From Verrucomicrobiota bacterium (lineage in GTDB: Bacteria > Verrucomicrobiota > Verrucomicrobiia > Opitutales > Opitutaceae), in contig JAPLTN010000054.1 of assembly GCA_026398135.1 (NCBI GenBank), forward strand, positions 1 to 53,328: DNA of 53,328 nucleotides, written 5' to 3'. Position numbers and translations under genes: made by a program. Below are positions 12,101-18,007 of the stretch, piece after piece (the first letter of the stretch is position 1; every line of letters begins with the position of its first letter). The notes beneath the pieces were generated by a model that was not told where the DNA came from, searched no databases, and saw nothing but the letters and a program-made list of their open reading frames with translations.

Positions 12101-12320
12101 GTCTTTGGCCGGACAAACTGTGCGTGGCGCGAACGGGTTCCCACTATATGATATGCAGTATCAAACAGTGAATAATTTTCAGAACCTAGAGCGAGTCTCA
12201 AACGCCTTCACGGCAGCCAGTGTCTCGCAGACGATTTATGATAATTTTGCGGCCCCCCTCTTCGAAGCTAACATGCAGTTCAATTTTGGCGAAAATGGTA
12301 ACGGTGGATGTCGCAGATGA
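6150..12320 (+). CDS. RHS repeat-associated core protein with transglutaminase-like N-terminus and unique C-terminal tip
   Basis: 2056 residues. A signal peptide (residues 1-27) opens the protein. A transglutaminase-like fold follows (about 100-175; G-N-D-A-D-Q-C-L-L-L-A-A-L-L-R-A-S-G), in which the usual catalytic Cys position appears replaced, so it is probably non-catalytic. A DUF6531-like entry (D-P-I-D-F-Y-N-G-A-Y) begins near 765. Dozens of YD repeats (G-Y-D-A-A-G-R) run to about 1790, then the RHS core ends in D-P-I-G-F-G-G-G-M-N and D-P-N-G-L near residue 1871. The remaining roughly 185 residues are the variable tip: Gly/Ala-rich hydrophobic segments, then a polar region ending in an Asn/Gly-rich tail and C-R-R. 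I recognise no toxin motif in it. The YD-repeat section (about nt 8340-11640) is much richer in GC than the N-terminal part and the tip, as is usual for RHS genes with exchanged tips. The small downstream gene overlaps its stop codon. Confidence 0.93.
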   Translation: MFSLFFKRSFTAVCTIALLGSISGLQAAFIDENGGWVVNPKNPTDVLPAYPLNEASGTGASSPDDQIRYGEHWTDLVQSILPGGSYADEITPEIAQQAKALRHDPLLIYNFVFSTIRFELYYGAKRGAHLTLLEGVGNDADQCLLLAALLRASGFDPSYQKRYYCTNAIGKYNFYDAEEFWGVSKAAAVNFPHFIRRSSLRSRWTDAQISEYNYLRHVLLKSGYPDSSISMPIDVSWADGSIAYHVYSVKFFHSVLGEINLAPWNKCHKQISVNRIGLPLNFNSQQFLSSTGPNPSGTPLLRQVNKPALLGGIQQAVVSTAGQLTNQYGNWSSDELFSRRVAPELTKPRVNLNTLIPYPGLSALGAGAWFNVVATYSVFPEDGMLKYKFKFDDAAEATFTGPRLSNKRLAIRHEGNRVKLKLDDEDLLAANISAGTYKFTAKIIHPVFGEKIASIRTNTKNDNYLYAFTHGFTEGGKVVPVREAILTNYTNEARSRFPGAFSGTLLNYDAISDANLRWKLLAETLYIKGLRYTRDCNYVGSISNRMADCYGISHWSFGRIFQETTYGYDIYITDAFWPNADILATPNARHKAYLAAGFMQSGLEHAHLEYDLGASDQAVSTVQLLDMAYSNPADGLVWATSATWANATPYLSAYSSTEKTALKSWLDAKPNSWAVLPRAKVYTRNIWSGFAYLAVEANVSKYAIGSGSTVNFGGYNTIAEPTPTDTITTEKDVGKTPTITGVTAEPTQLADSLRIVQQKNDPIDFYNGAYYFDHTDLAVGLSSGVRGLAFSRSYRSNRSNLDLAGLGPGWSHNYYARAFVRTSTDAAFGQSNPAAAATIVASLAIMQSILGDTPNLESVGKSAVIAKLALDQVLNNAIAIQLGEETHEFVRQADGSYVSPIRSTLTLTRAGDTLTLSQRHGDTYTFDLAAGGRLTRAVDPFGLEQLYSYTGDLLTTVRDAYGRTLTFGYHPGTNHISSVTDSTGRVTRYDYEQGNLACYTDPEGKATRYAYSGKLLTEIRDARDRLTLRSAYNSENAVDQQWNTGDPAKHYQYVFSAYRSAELNPLKGLDVTYYDARARPSRLVNALGEVTRYTYDGQNRPLTITNARGHTTTHTYNPDHTLATTTDPLGLTTLHTYDDYHRVLTTTLRDTDPATPDRVTTYTYIPGDTVTTRPETLTTPDGIRTRFAYYPSGGAIGQLYTSTQETALGNFTTTYEYDGYGQPTRVTAPDARVTRTTYDARGVLTDSYDAADTRTHYEYNLRRQPTLITAAYGTADASTVRTRYDDVGDPLETTDPTGIVTRYETNALGKVLSTTHAYGTALSRTSSTLYDVLDRPARDTDPTGRWTRYLYDAVGRRTAVVNSYQHAATILYDAVGQPAQTATPLQFTTKYTRDARGFATEETDPLGLTLYRTTDGYGAPATLKNRLGHTWTFHTDAAGRSTGLSTPLGYRQETRYNARGLPTPLIEPSLQETSFVYDAAGRPATRTDALGTLTYGYDAAGRPDRLTEGTAALRADHDLLGRVRTHTDARNQQIGYGYDAAGRLTTLRYPGGFSITYAYDVAGRLHTLTDSQGRVTRYRYDSADRLIETIRPNGTRRLQGYDAAGRLDYLHESDPANRSLLWRKFGYDADGRLTALRSLPVPQGFTETVPAAAYDADNRLTTWGGLSTAFDADGNLTTGPAPAAAGLASYGYDSRNRLTTTGQYSFGYDAADQRTTLTGPAGTTRYTIDPYGGGLPRVLVRERPDGSTTTYVYGHGLAYEIDSATGVRHYHGDHLGSTIALTDADGRLTDEVEYSPYGRITRRTGTTNTPFLYVGLAGVQTDPTGLLYMRARYYHPGIMRFVNADPIGFGGGMNWYAYANGNPVMFTDPNGLVAWGDLFSATLGIAGNGLGLATGFLLGIAPEPTLLTKVAAVAVVGKSSYGFGVSVQNAVAAIRDKPAVSKGSLANDVAELVAPGNQNAQYAATAIDLSSDLLLGRIGANHAQSLAGQTVRGANGFPLYDMQYQTVNNFQNLERVSNAFTAASVSQTIYDNFAAPLFEANMQFNFGENGNGGCRR

Positions 12321-12556
12321 AAACGTGGCTTAAAATCACCCTGACCATTGCCTTTGCTTCTACCGCCATTCCCTGTCTGGTGTTGCAAAAGACAGCGCCA
12401 GCATGGTTGAGAGTAAGCGCGTTATCGACTGGTGTAATCGGAGTAAGTTTAACGCTTTTTTATCAATTTAGGGAATCGAATGCCCGTTGGGCGAAAGTGC
12501 GAGAAGTGCTCAAAGAGAGATCGTACAAAAATCGACTGCCTCCACCCAAAGAATAA
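12317..12556 (+). CDS. Small two-helix membrane protein, candidate RHS immunity protein
   Basis: 79 residues if the ATG at 12317 is used; this ATG overlaps the RHS stop in an ATGA arrangement typical of translational coupling. An in-frame ATG at 12308 would add three residues. Two hydrophobic segments are visible (about residues 3-22 and 29-48), separated by a short turn, followed by a basic, charged cytoplasmic-looking tail (E-R-S-Y-K-N-R). I recognise no family. Its position directly behind the variable RHS tip is where an immunity gene is expected; this is an inference from gene order only. It shares the AT-richer composition of the tip rather than that of the RHS core. Confidence 0.6.
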   Translation: MKTWLKITLTIAFASTAIPCLVLQKTAPAWLRVSALSTGVIGVSLTLFYQFRESNARWAKVREVLKERSYKNRLPPPKE

Positions 12557-12594
12557 ACAAAATAAGCCAAAGGGACAAGCGGTAAGCCAAAGCG

Positions 12595-12614
12595 GTCAGG
12601 CCGTTACTTGTTAC
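12595..12614. repeat. 20-bp sequence repeated in inverse orientation at 49624-49643
   Basis: The 20 bases here match the reverse complement of 49624-49643 with one mismatch (core G-T-C-A-G-G-C-C-G-T-T-A-C-T-T). Both copies lie in intergenic DNA, so this is probably another dispersed repeat. Confidence 0.5.
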
Positions 12615-12813
12615 ATTTTAAGCTAAGCCAAAGCGATCAGAACCTTGTTTATGGATTCCTTCCCCTTTCCCTTTTTCACCACCCGAACCACCCAAGCTTC
12701 CCCAATCGAAAACACCGCCTGCGAACCTCGGAAACGACCGATCCTTAAAAACCCTTTATTTTAACCGCTAAACTTCGCTAAAGCCCGCTAAATGCTCTAC
12801 CGACTGAGTTTTT

Positions 12814-12897
12814 AACCACTAATCTACACTAATGTCCACTAATCCAGAATCTGACCTAGCCGGTATTATTAGAGTCTATCAGTGTTCATTAGTGGTT
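12814..12897 (+). repeat. 84-bp imperfect palindrome, copy A
   Basis: Begins AACCACTAATCTACACTAAT and ends TTCATTAGTGGTT, so the ends pair. Copies B and C have exactly the same length, and a fourth copy lies in opposite orientation at 48139-48222. Confidence 0.85.
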
Positions 12898-13136
12898 TAA
12901 GATTGTTAACCGCTAATTTTCGCTAAAGAACGCTAAATCAAACTTCTCAATCTTACTATGAATTCTCGGATAGTTACACAGAGCCAAGCCGGAGTGCGGA
13001 CACAGAGAGCCCAGAGCAAGGCAGCTTACTTCGGGCGCTTGGGTTCGACTCTGTGCACTCTGTGTTCTCCGTGGTAAAACTGATTTCGCTTAATCAAGCC
13101 TTGGATCCAATCCCTGAAAAACCGAACGAATTTTTT

Positions 13137-13220
13137 AACCACTAATCTACACTCATGTTCACTAATCCAGAATCAGGCATGGCCGGTGTTATTAGTGTCT
13201 ATCAGTGTTCATTAGTGGTT
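13137..13220 (+). repeat. 84-bp imperfect palindrome, copy B
   Basis: Same ends and length as copy A (AACCACTAATCTACACT ... ATTAGTGGTT) with a handful of internal substitutions. Confidence 0.85.
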
Positions 13221-13450
13221 CAAGATTGTTAACCGCTAATTTTCGCTAAAGAACGCTAAATCAAACCTTGTATGAATTTACGCCTAGTTACACAGAGCCA
13301 AGCCGGAGCGCGGACACAGAGTGCCCAGAGCAAGGCCATTTACTTCGGGTGCTTGGGTTCGACTCTGTGCACTCAGTGTTCTCCGTGGTAAAACTGATTT
13401 CGCTGAATCAAACCTTGGATCCAATCCCTGAAAAACCGAACGGAATTTTT

Positions 13451-13534
13451 AACCACTAATCTACACTAATGCACATTAATCCAGAATCTGACATGCCTGT
13501 TATTATTAGTGACTATCAGTGTCCATTAGTGGTT
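13451..13534 (+). repeat. 84-bp imperfect palindrome, copy C
   Basis: Same ends and length as copies A and B. It is followed directly by a different dyad family (TTTAGCG repeats, 13541-13587). Confidence 0.85.
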
Positions 13535-13769
13535 TCAAAAACTCCGGCTTCCTCCTTTAGCGAGTTTTAGCGTCCTTTAGCGGTTAACCTCTTCCGACCT
13601 TTTTCCTAAGTTTACCAGATTTTATTAACCGCTAAGCTCACGAAGACACGCGAAGGTCTAATCACAATCCAGCAATCATCCAAGGCTATTTTAACATCCA
13701 CTACTTAGCGTATCTTCGCGTCCTTCGCGGTTCAAAAAAATCATATCTCCTTTAGCTCATTTCCAAAAC

Positions 13770-14909
13770 ATGAAAACATTCGCCACCCTCCTACTCACAG
13801 CAGCCCTAACCGGCACCACTTTCGCCCAAGCCTTGGAGGTCTCGCCCAATGGCAATGTCGGCATAGGCACCACGACGCCGGATCGAAAGCTGGTGGTCGT
13901 GGGTAAGGTAAATATCGGGGAAACGCCCCAAGATTATTGGCCCGGTGGTCAGAATTGGAATTATACGCTGCAACTCAATGGCCAGGATTGGACGAGCATC
14001 GGTTTCCATGATGCCGGCCATAGTGTTTCCAGCATACGCTATAATGGAAACGGATTTGTGATCGGCGGGGATGACGGCTGGGGTGCGAAAAATGCTTATT
14101 TTCCCGGAAGCGTGGGAATTGGCAATACCTCTCCACAGCACAGATTACATGTTTCCGGTAGGACAAAGGCTGACAGTTTCGAATTTGATTCTGATCAAGG
14201 ATCACCTAACTCCTATTTAGTTATGACCACGGGTGGTTATGTGGATTTTCAGAGTCCTGGGTTTGATGTTATCGAATTCGCTCCTAACCCGGCTTTATTA
14301 TCCGGTGCCAGTTGGGAGCATTTTAAGATTTTCCGTGATGGAGGCAACGTGGGGCTGCAAACCACGGGTACCAGCTTTTTCGCGGTAAATGGCGGTAACG
14401 TGGGAATAGGCACTACATCACCCGCTTATAAACTAGATGTAGCGGGTGATATTCGTACCAATGGCAGTATTTACAGTGCGCAGCGACCTAATTTTTTCCT
14501 CGCCATGCAAGGAGATCGTAACGTCGTGCTTTATGATAATGGTGGAGCTATTTGGAAAACGAATACTTACGCCTCGGACATTCGTATCAAGGAAAACATC
14601 GTTCCGGTAGCTCCAGTGCTTGAGTCCTTGGAGAAAATTCGAGTGGTGGAATTTAATTATAAGCCGGGCGTGGCCGATGATAAACGCCACATTGGCGTAA
14701 TTGCCCAGGAGGTGGAGGCGCTCTACCCGGACTTTGTTTACACCGATTCCCAGTCGGGCCGTAAATTGGTGCAATATGACATGCTTTCCACGCTGGCGAT
14801 CCAAGGGGTGAAGGAGCTTAACGCCGAGCATAAAGCCGCGCTTGATGAGCTGAGGGCGGAAATCGCGGCGCTCAGGGCCGAGATTCAATTATTAAAAAAT
14901 CGTCCCTAG
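13770..14909 (+). CDS. Secreted tail-fibre-like protein with peptidase S74 (intramolecular chaperone) domain
   Basis: 379 residues. The signal peptide ends near residue 20 (T-T-F-A-Q-A). Three N-V-G-I-G-T-T-x-P-x-x-K-L-x-V-x-G repeats (near residues 29, 114, 211) are the same family as in the gene at the left edge. Residues 247-255 read Q-G-D-R-N-V-V-L-Y, which fits the bulb-type lectin mannose-binding pattern QxDxNxVxY. The S74 domain starts at S269-D-I-R-I-K-E-N-I, carrying the Ser and Lys of the self-cleavage site known from phage endosialidases, and includes H-I-G-V-I-A-Q-E-V. A C-terminal coiled coil of heptads closes the protein. In this family the domain trimerises and folds the stalk, then is released by self-cleavage. 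The TAG stop coincides with the first three bases of an inverted-repeat element. Confidence 0.9.
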   Translation: MKTFATLLLTAALTGTTFAQALEVSPNGNVGIGTTTPDRKLVVVGKVNIGETPQDYWPGGQNWNYTLQLNGQDWTSIGFHDAGHSVSSIRYNGNGFVIGGDDGWGAKNAYFPGSVGIGNTSPQHRLHVSGRTKADSFEFDSDQGSPNSYLVMTTGGYVDFQSPGFDVIEFAPNPALLSGASWEHFKIFRDGGNVGLQTTGTSFFAVNGGNVGIGTTSPAYKLDVAGDIRTNGSIYSAQRPNFFLAMQGDRNVVLYDNGGAIWKTNTYASDIRIKENIVPVAPVLESLEKIRVVEFNYKPGVADDKRHIGVIAQEVEALYPDFVYTDSQSGRKLVQYDMLSTLAIQGVKELNAEHKAALDELRAEIAALRAEIQLLKNRP

Positions 14910-15087
14910 TTCTACTTTGATAAGCCTATGAATGAGTCCCAGCCGCATGTGACATTTCACCGTTTTTTGGCCGGGGACGGCCAACGCTACAAAAGAAACC
15001 GGCCGTTTTGCCCATTGGAAAGTGTAGAGTTGGCCGTCCCCGGCCAATTTCCGAGGGCTTTTGGCGCACTTTAACAAAGTAGAACTA
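14907..15087. repeat. Inverted-repeat element with nested palindromic core
   Basis: The outer ends are perfect 13-bp inverted repeats: TAGTTCTACTTTG at 14907 and its complement CAAAGTAGAACTA ending at 15087. Nested inside, 14967-14990 (GGGGACGGCCAACGCTAC) pairs with 15022-15047 (GTGTAGAGTTGGCCGTCCCC). The core recurs at 17876-18007 and 47933-48084; the outer end recurs at 46970-47117. No open frame is present, so this resembles a MITE-like non-coding element. The remaining bases up to 15274 show no other structure apart from a conserved tail at 15088-15107 shared with 46957-46968. Confidence 0.75.
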
Positions 15088-15274
15088 AGGCGTGTCTGGG
15101 TATAAAGTGCATGATGAACAAAAAGGGGTAGGGTTTTACATGGACGCAATTTCAGAAATACGAAACCATTTAACCTTGAGAGTATTGGGTTCACTGAAAC
15201 CCAACTGCCTGGCTATCCATGCGTAAGGAACACCTTGACCGGCCCTTGATTGATTGTGTAAGGGTGCTGGCGGC

Positions 15275-17317
15275 ATGAGTCTGCAAAACTCCCCGATTAG
15301 GGAATCAAACTACATCAGCGGGATCGACGGCATCCGTGCACTCGCCGTGCTCGCGGTGGTCATCTATCACATGAGCAAGCACTTCCTGCCTGGGGGGTTC
15401 TCGGGCGTGGACGTTTTTTTTGTGGTCTCTGGTTTCGTGGTAGCTGGTTCGTTGATGCGTCATTCAGGAGCAGACTTCGGACGCTTCACCGTCGAGTTTT
15501 ATGCCCGCCGGATGCTGCGCATTCTGCCCGCACTGCTGTTCTGCCTTGTGGTGTGCAGCTTGGTAGCCGCCCTTTTTATTCCGGGAAGCCGGGGCTTTTT
15601 AGGCCGTCATATCCCAATGACCGGGCTCTATGCAGTCTTTGGCTGGAGCAATCATTTCCTGGTCGGCAAGACAGGCGACTATTTCTCGCCCATCATGGAC
15701 TTCAACCCGTTCATGCACACGTGGTCGCTCGGCGTCGAAGAACAGTTCTATCTGGTTTTCCCGCCGCTATTTTATCTCTGGTTACGTTTCAGTAATGCCC
15801 GACTAAAGGCCTCGAGAATACTCAGCTTCTCCCTGGCCTCCTTGTTTTGTCTTTCAATTATATATTCGATAAAACAAACCGCCAGCGACCCGCTTAGGGC
15901 GTATTTCTTATTGCCGAGCAGATTTTGGGAACTTGCGGCGGGAGCGATGCTGTTTCAATCTCTACAACGACGTACGCTTTCACTCAGCGCCGGAAGGCAA
16001 TCCGGTATAATGTGGTGCGGGTTGGCTCTGATTATTGTCGGCTTCTTTTTTTCCGACGAAAGACGGTTCCCTTTTCCGTACGCCTTGCTCGCGGTTTCGG
16101 GATCTTTGCTACTAATCTTGGGTCTTGTCTCAGCTAGAGACCGTTCCGCAGTCAGAGTTCCCGTAATAACACGCCTTCTAGCGCATCCCGCCCTCGTTTA
16201 TTTCGGGGTTCGGTCTTATTCGATCTACCTCTGGCACTGGCCGGTTTTTGTTTTCTTACGCTGGACCACGGGATTTGACCAAGCGTGGCAGCTGCTCCTT
16301 GGATTAGCTCTGACGCTTTGTCTTGCTGAGCTCTCGTTCCGATTCATCGAGCAGCCTATCCGCCGCCACAAGGGAATCGGGAAGCTTCCGAAGGGGCGCG
16401 TCGTGCTTGCCGGGGGTGTTGCTCTCGCCTTGGCTTCTTTGGCGATACTCATGGTCGTTAAAAATAACCGGCAGCTGAGCCTTTCCGTCGTTGATAGGAA
16501 TTTTAACGATTGGTATGGAACGGGTTCCGGGCTTGAAGTTTCCCAGCGAACTGAGCTCGGCCGGGGCCGCAAGATCTTTGTTCTCGGGGATTCACATGCG
16601 GGTGCGTACGAAAAGATGCTCCACAAGCTGGCAAGCGAGCAGAGCGCAGAAGTCACTGTACTTACGAAAGGGGGGCAGTCTTATGCAAACTTACTACGCC
16701 CCAGCGATTCCTACCGCGCGAGCGGTGTAATCAACATCGAAGGCCATCTGAAAAAGGTGGTGGAGCTGGCGCGGAGCGGAGATATAGTATTTCTCGCTTC
16801 ACTGCGGGTGAACCGGCTCTGCGACCAGTGGGAAATATTCCCGATGGAGCGCGTTCGTGAAGAACAATACAGTCCAGCGGCCATTGAAGATCGAGCTCTC
16901 GCACTTAATGAGGCCAGAGGGCTGATTTCCATTCTTCAAAAATTGAATGTTACCATCATTATTGACGCCCCCAAGCCGGTTATCCGCTCGATTCCCTATC
17001 GCTGTTCGGACTGGTTTAACCGCAATAATCCGATTGGGCGCGAAGGTTTTGAGATAGACCGGGACATCCTCCTTGAGCACAGAAGCCCCACCATGAAATC
17101 TCTTGATGTGTTGAAGACTGAATTCCCGGGTGTGATTGTGTGGGACCCGTTTCCAGTTTTATGCCCGGGACCTACGTTTAGCGCCTTTGATGGGGACAAA
17201 CCCTTGTTATTCGACGGAGATCACTTAAGCGGACACGGTAATCGTATGCTCTATCCGTCGTTTGAGGCTCTTGTACTCAAGTTGTGGGAGGCTCCAATAC
17301 TTTCTCGGGACGGTTAG
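15275..17317 (+). CDS. OafA/YrhL-type membrane acyltransferase with SGNH domain
   Basis: 680 residues from the ATG at 15275. A TTG seven codons earlier is possible but unlikely, because an A-A-G-G-G-T stretch sits about 10 bp before the ATG. The N-terminal part is an acyltransferase-3 domain: G-I-D-G-I-R-A-L-A-V-L, catalytic-type His32 in V-I-Y-H-M, G-V-D-V-F-F-V-V-S-G-F and R-R-M-L-R-I-L-P-A, with about ten membrane helices up to residue 400. The C-terminal part is an SGNH/GDSL-like extracytoplasmic domain: G-D-S440-H-A and the D647-x-x-H650 block. Proteins of this architecture O-acetylate LPS, O-antigen or other exported glycans, taking the acyl group through the membrane. The actual substrate cannot be read from the sequence. 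No other glycan genes are adjacent. Confidence 0.93.
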   Translation: MSLQNSPIRESNYISGIDGIRALAVLAVVIYHMSKHFLPGGFSGVDVFFVVSGFVVAGSLMRHSGADFGRFTVEFYARRMLRILPALLFCLVVCSLVAALFIPGSRGFLGRHIPMTGLYAVFGWSNHFLVGKTGDYFSPIMDFNPFMHTWSLGVEEQFYLVFPPLFYLWLRFSNARLKASRILSFSLASLFCLSIIYSIKQTASDPLRAYFLLPSRFWELAAGAMLFQSLQRRTLSLSAGRQSGIMWCGLALIIVGFFFSDERRFPFPYALLAVSGSLLLILGLVSARDRSAVRVPVITRLLAHPALVYFGVRSYSIYLWHWPVFVFLRWTTGFDQAWQLLLGLALTLCLAELSFRFIEQPIRRHKGIGKLPKGRVVLAGGVALALASLAILMVVKNNRQLSLSVVDRNFNDWYGTGSGLEVSQRTELGRGRKIFVLGDSHAGAYEKMLHKLASEQSAEVTVLTKGGQSYANLLRPSDSYRASGVINIEGHLKKVVELARSGDIVFLASLRVNRLCDQWEIFPMERVREEQYSPAAIEDRALALNEARGLISILQKLNVTIIIDAPKPVIRSIPYRCSDWFNRNNPIGREGFEIDRDILLEHRSPTMKSLDVLKTEFPGVIVWDPFPVLCPGPTFSAFDGDKPLLFDGDHLSGHGNRMLYPSFEALVLKLWEAPILSRDG

Positions 17318-17357
17318 TGATTATACGATGGGTGCCGATTATTGTGAGGTATCGGGG

Positions 17358-17378
17358 GCACCGATCAACGATCGGTGC
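17358..17378. terminator. Hairpin between convergent genes, possible bidirectional terminator
   Basis: Perfect 9-bp stem GCACCGATC / GATCGGTGC with loop AAC, placed between the acyltransferase stop (17317) and the 3' end of the TPR gene (17383). There is no T-run on either side, so intrinsic termination is uncertain. Confidence 0.45.
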
Positions 17379-17382
17379 TACA

Positions 17383-17856
17383 TCAGAGCGAGTTACGCAG
17401 GGTGCGCTGGTGGGCGCTGAGGCCGATGTCGTCGCTGGTGTTGAGCAGGGTATCGAGCAGCAGGGCGAAGGCTGCGTTGGCTCGGTCGGAGCGGTGGAGC
17501 GCAATGGCCAAATAGGCGGCGAATTCGGCGTGTTCGGGGAACTGGGCGCGGGCGCGTTCCAGCGCGGCCGCCGCGTCGGCGGGGCGGTCGAGGCGGAGCA
17601 GGCACACCGCATGGCCGACCAAGGTGTTGGCCTGCTCGGCGGGCGAAGCGAGTCCGAGAACCAGGGCGCGTTCGTAGGCGGCGAGCGCGCCGTTCAGATC
17701 GCCGGAGGAGGCGAGGGTGAAGGCGAGCTCGGCGGCGATTTCGGGCGTATGCGGGTAGCGCGCATCCAAGTCGCGCAGACGTGCGGCCAGGCCTTCGACC
17801 CCGCCGCCGTGGCGAGCGCCTACGATGGCGTCGAGGATGGGTTTCCAATCGGACAT
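17383..17856 (-). CDS. TPR-repeat protein
   Basis: 157 residues from the ATG at 17856; an upstream TTG would start inside a repeat element. The sequence is a run of helix pairs of the tetratricopeptide kind: A-E-L-A-F-T-L-A-S-S-G-D-L-N-G-A-L-A-A-Y followed by G-H-A-V-C-L-L-R-L-D-R-P-A-D-A, then A-A-Y-L-A-I-A-L-H-R-S. TPR proteins scaffold protein-protein contacts; no partner can be named. No signal peptide is seen, so it is probably cytoplasmic. It lies downstream of thrS on the same strand, but a 132-bp palindromic element fills the space between, which may separate their transcription. Confidence 0.75.
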   Translation of the reverse strand: MSDWKPILDAIVGARHGGGVEGLAARLRDLDARYPHTPEIAAELAFTLASSGDLNGALAAYERALVLGLASPAEQANTLVGHAVCLLRLDRPADAAAALERARAQFPEHAEFAAYLAIALHRSDRANAAFALLLDTLLNTSDDIGLSAHQRTLRNSL

Positions 17857-17875
17857 GGGGGAGGAGGGAGATGGC

Positions 17876-18007
17876 TTATTCCAGTTCGTAATCAAGATGA
17901 GCAGAATGTCGGAATTGGCCTGGGACGGCCAACGCTACACAAATCATCTGATGTAGGGTTGGCCGTCCCCGGCCAATTCAGCTCAACCTGAAAGCACAGT
18001 GGAATTA
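17876..18007. repeat. MITE-like palindromic element, copy 2 (132 bp)
   Basis: The left end TTATTCCAGTTCG and right end CAGTGGAATTA are imperfect inverted repeats. Inside, GGGACGGCCAACGCTAC pairs with GTAGGGTTGGCCGTCCCC. The last three bases (18005-18007) are the thrS stop codon, and the left end is 20 bp before the TPR gene start. It aligns along its whole length with 47933-48084, apart from a larger central loop in the latter. Confidence 0.8.

Larger units (their letters stand above)
12814..13450. repeat. Tandem duplication of a 314-323 bp intergenic unit
   Basis: Unit 1 spans 12814-13136 and unit 2 spans 13137-13450. Each contains, in order, the 84-bp palindrome, a T-A-A-C-C-G-C-T-A-A element, and a segment beginning T-A-C-A-C-A-G-A-G-C-C-A-A-G-C-C (12973 and 13288) that runs to the next palindrome. 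A third palindrome at 13451 starts a truncated third unit. The units differ by scattered substitutions and small indels, so the duplication is not very recent. Confidence 0.85.
12557..13769. other. 1.2 kb gene-free region packed with palindromic repeats
   Basis: There is no convincing gene here. The stretch contains three 84-bp imperfect palindromes, a tandem duplication of a roughly 314-323 bp unit, several smaller dyads built on T-A-A-C-C-G-C-T-A-A / T-T-A-G-C-G-G-T-T-A (near 12761, 12905, 13229 and 13541-13587), and a dyad pairing C-G-C-G-A-A-G-G (about 13648) with C-C-T-T-C-G-C-G (about 13721). A 63-codon open frame at 13268-13459 lies entirely in duplicated repeat sequence. Confidence 0.8.

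Noticed and set aside
13268-13459. 63-codon open frame
   Set aside because: It lies wholly within duplicated non-coding repeat; the other repeat unit does not preserve it.
12814-13534. CRISPR array suggested by regularly spaced 84-bp repeats
   Set aside because: Repeats are too long and imperfect, the 230-bp spacers are themselves duplicated, and no cas gene is present.
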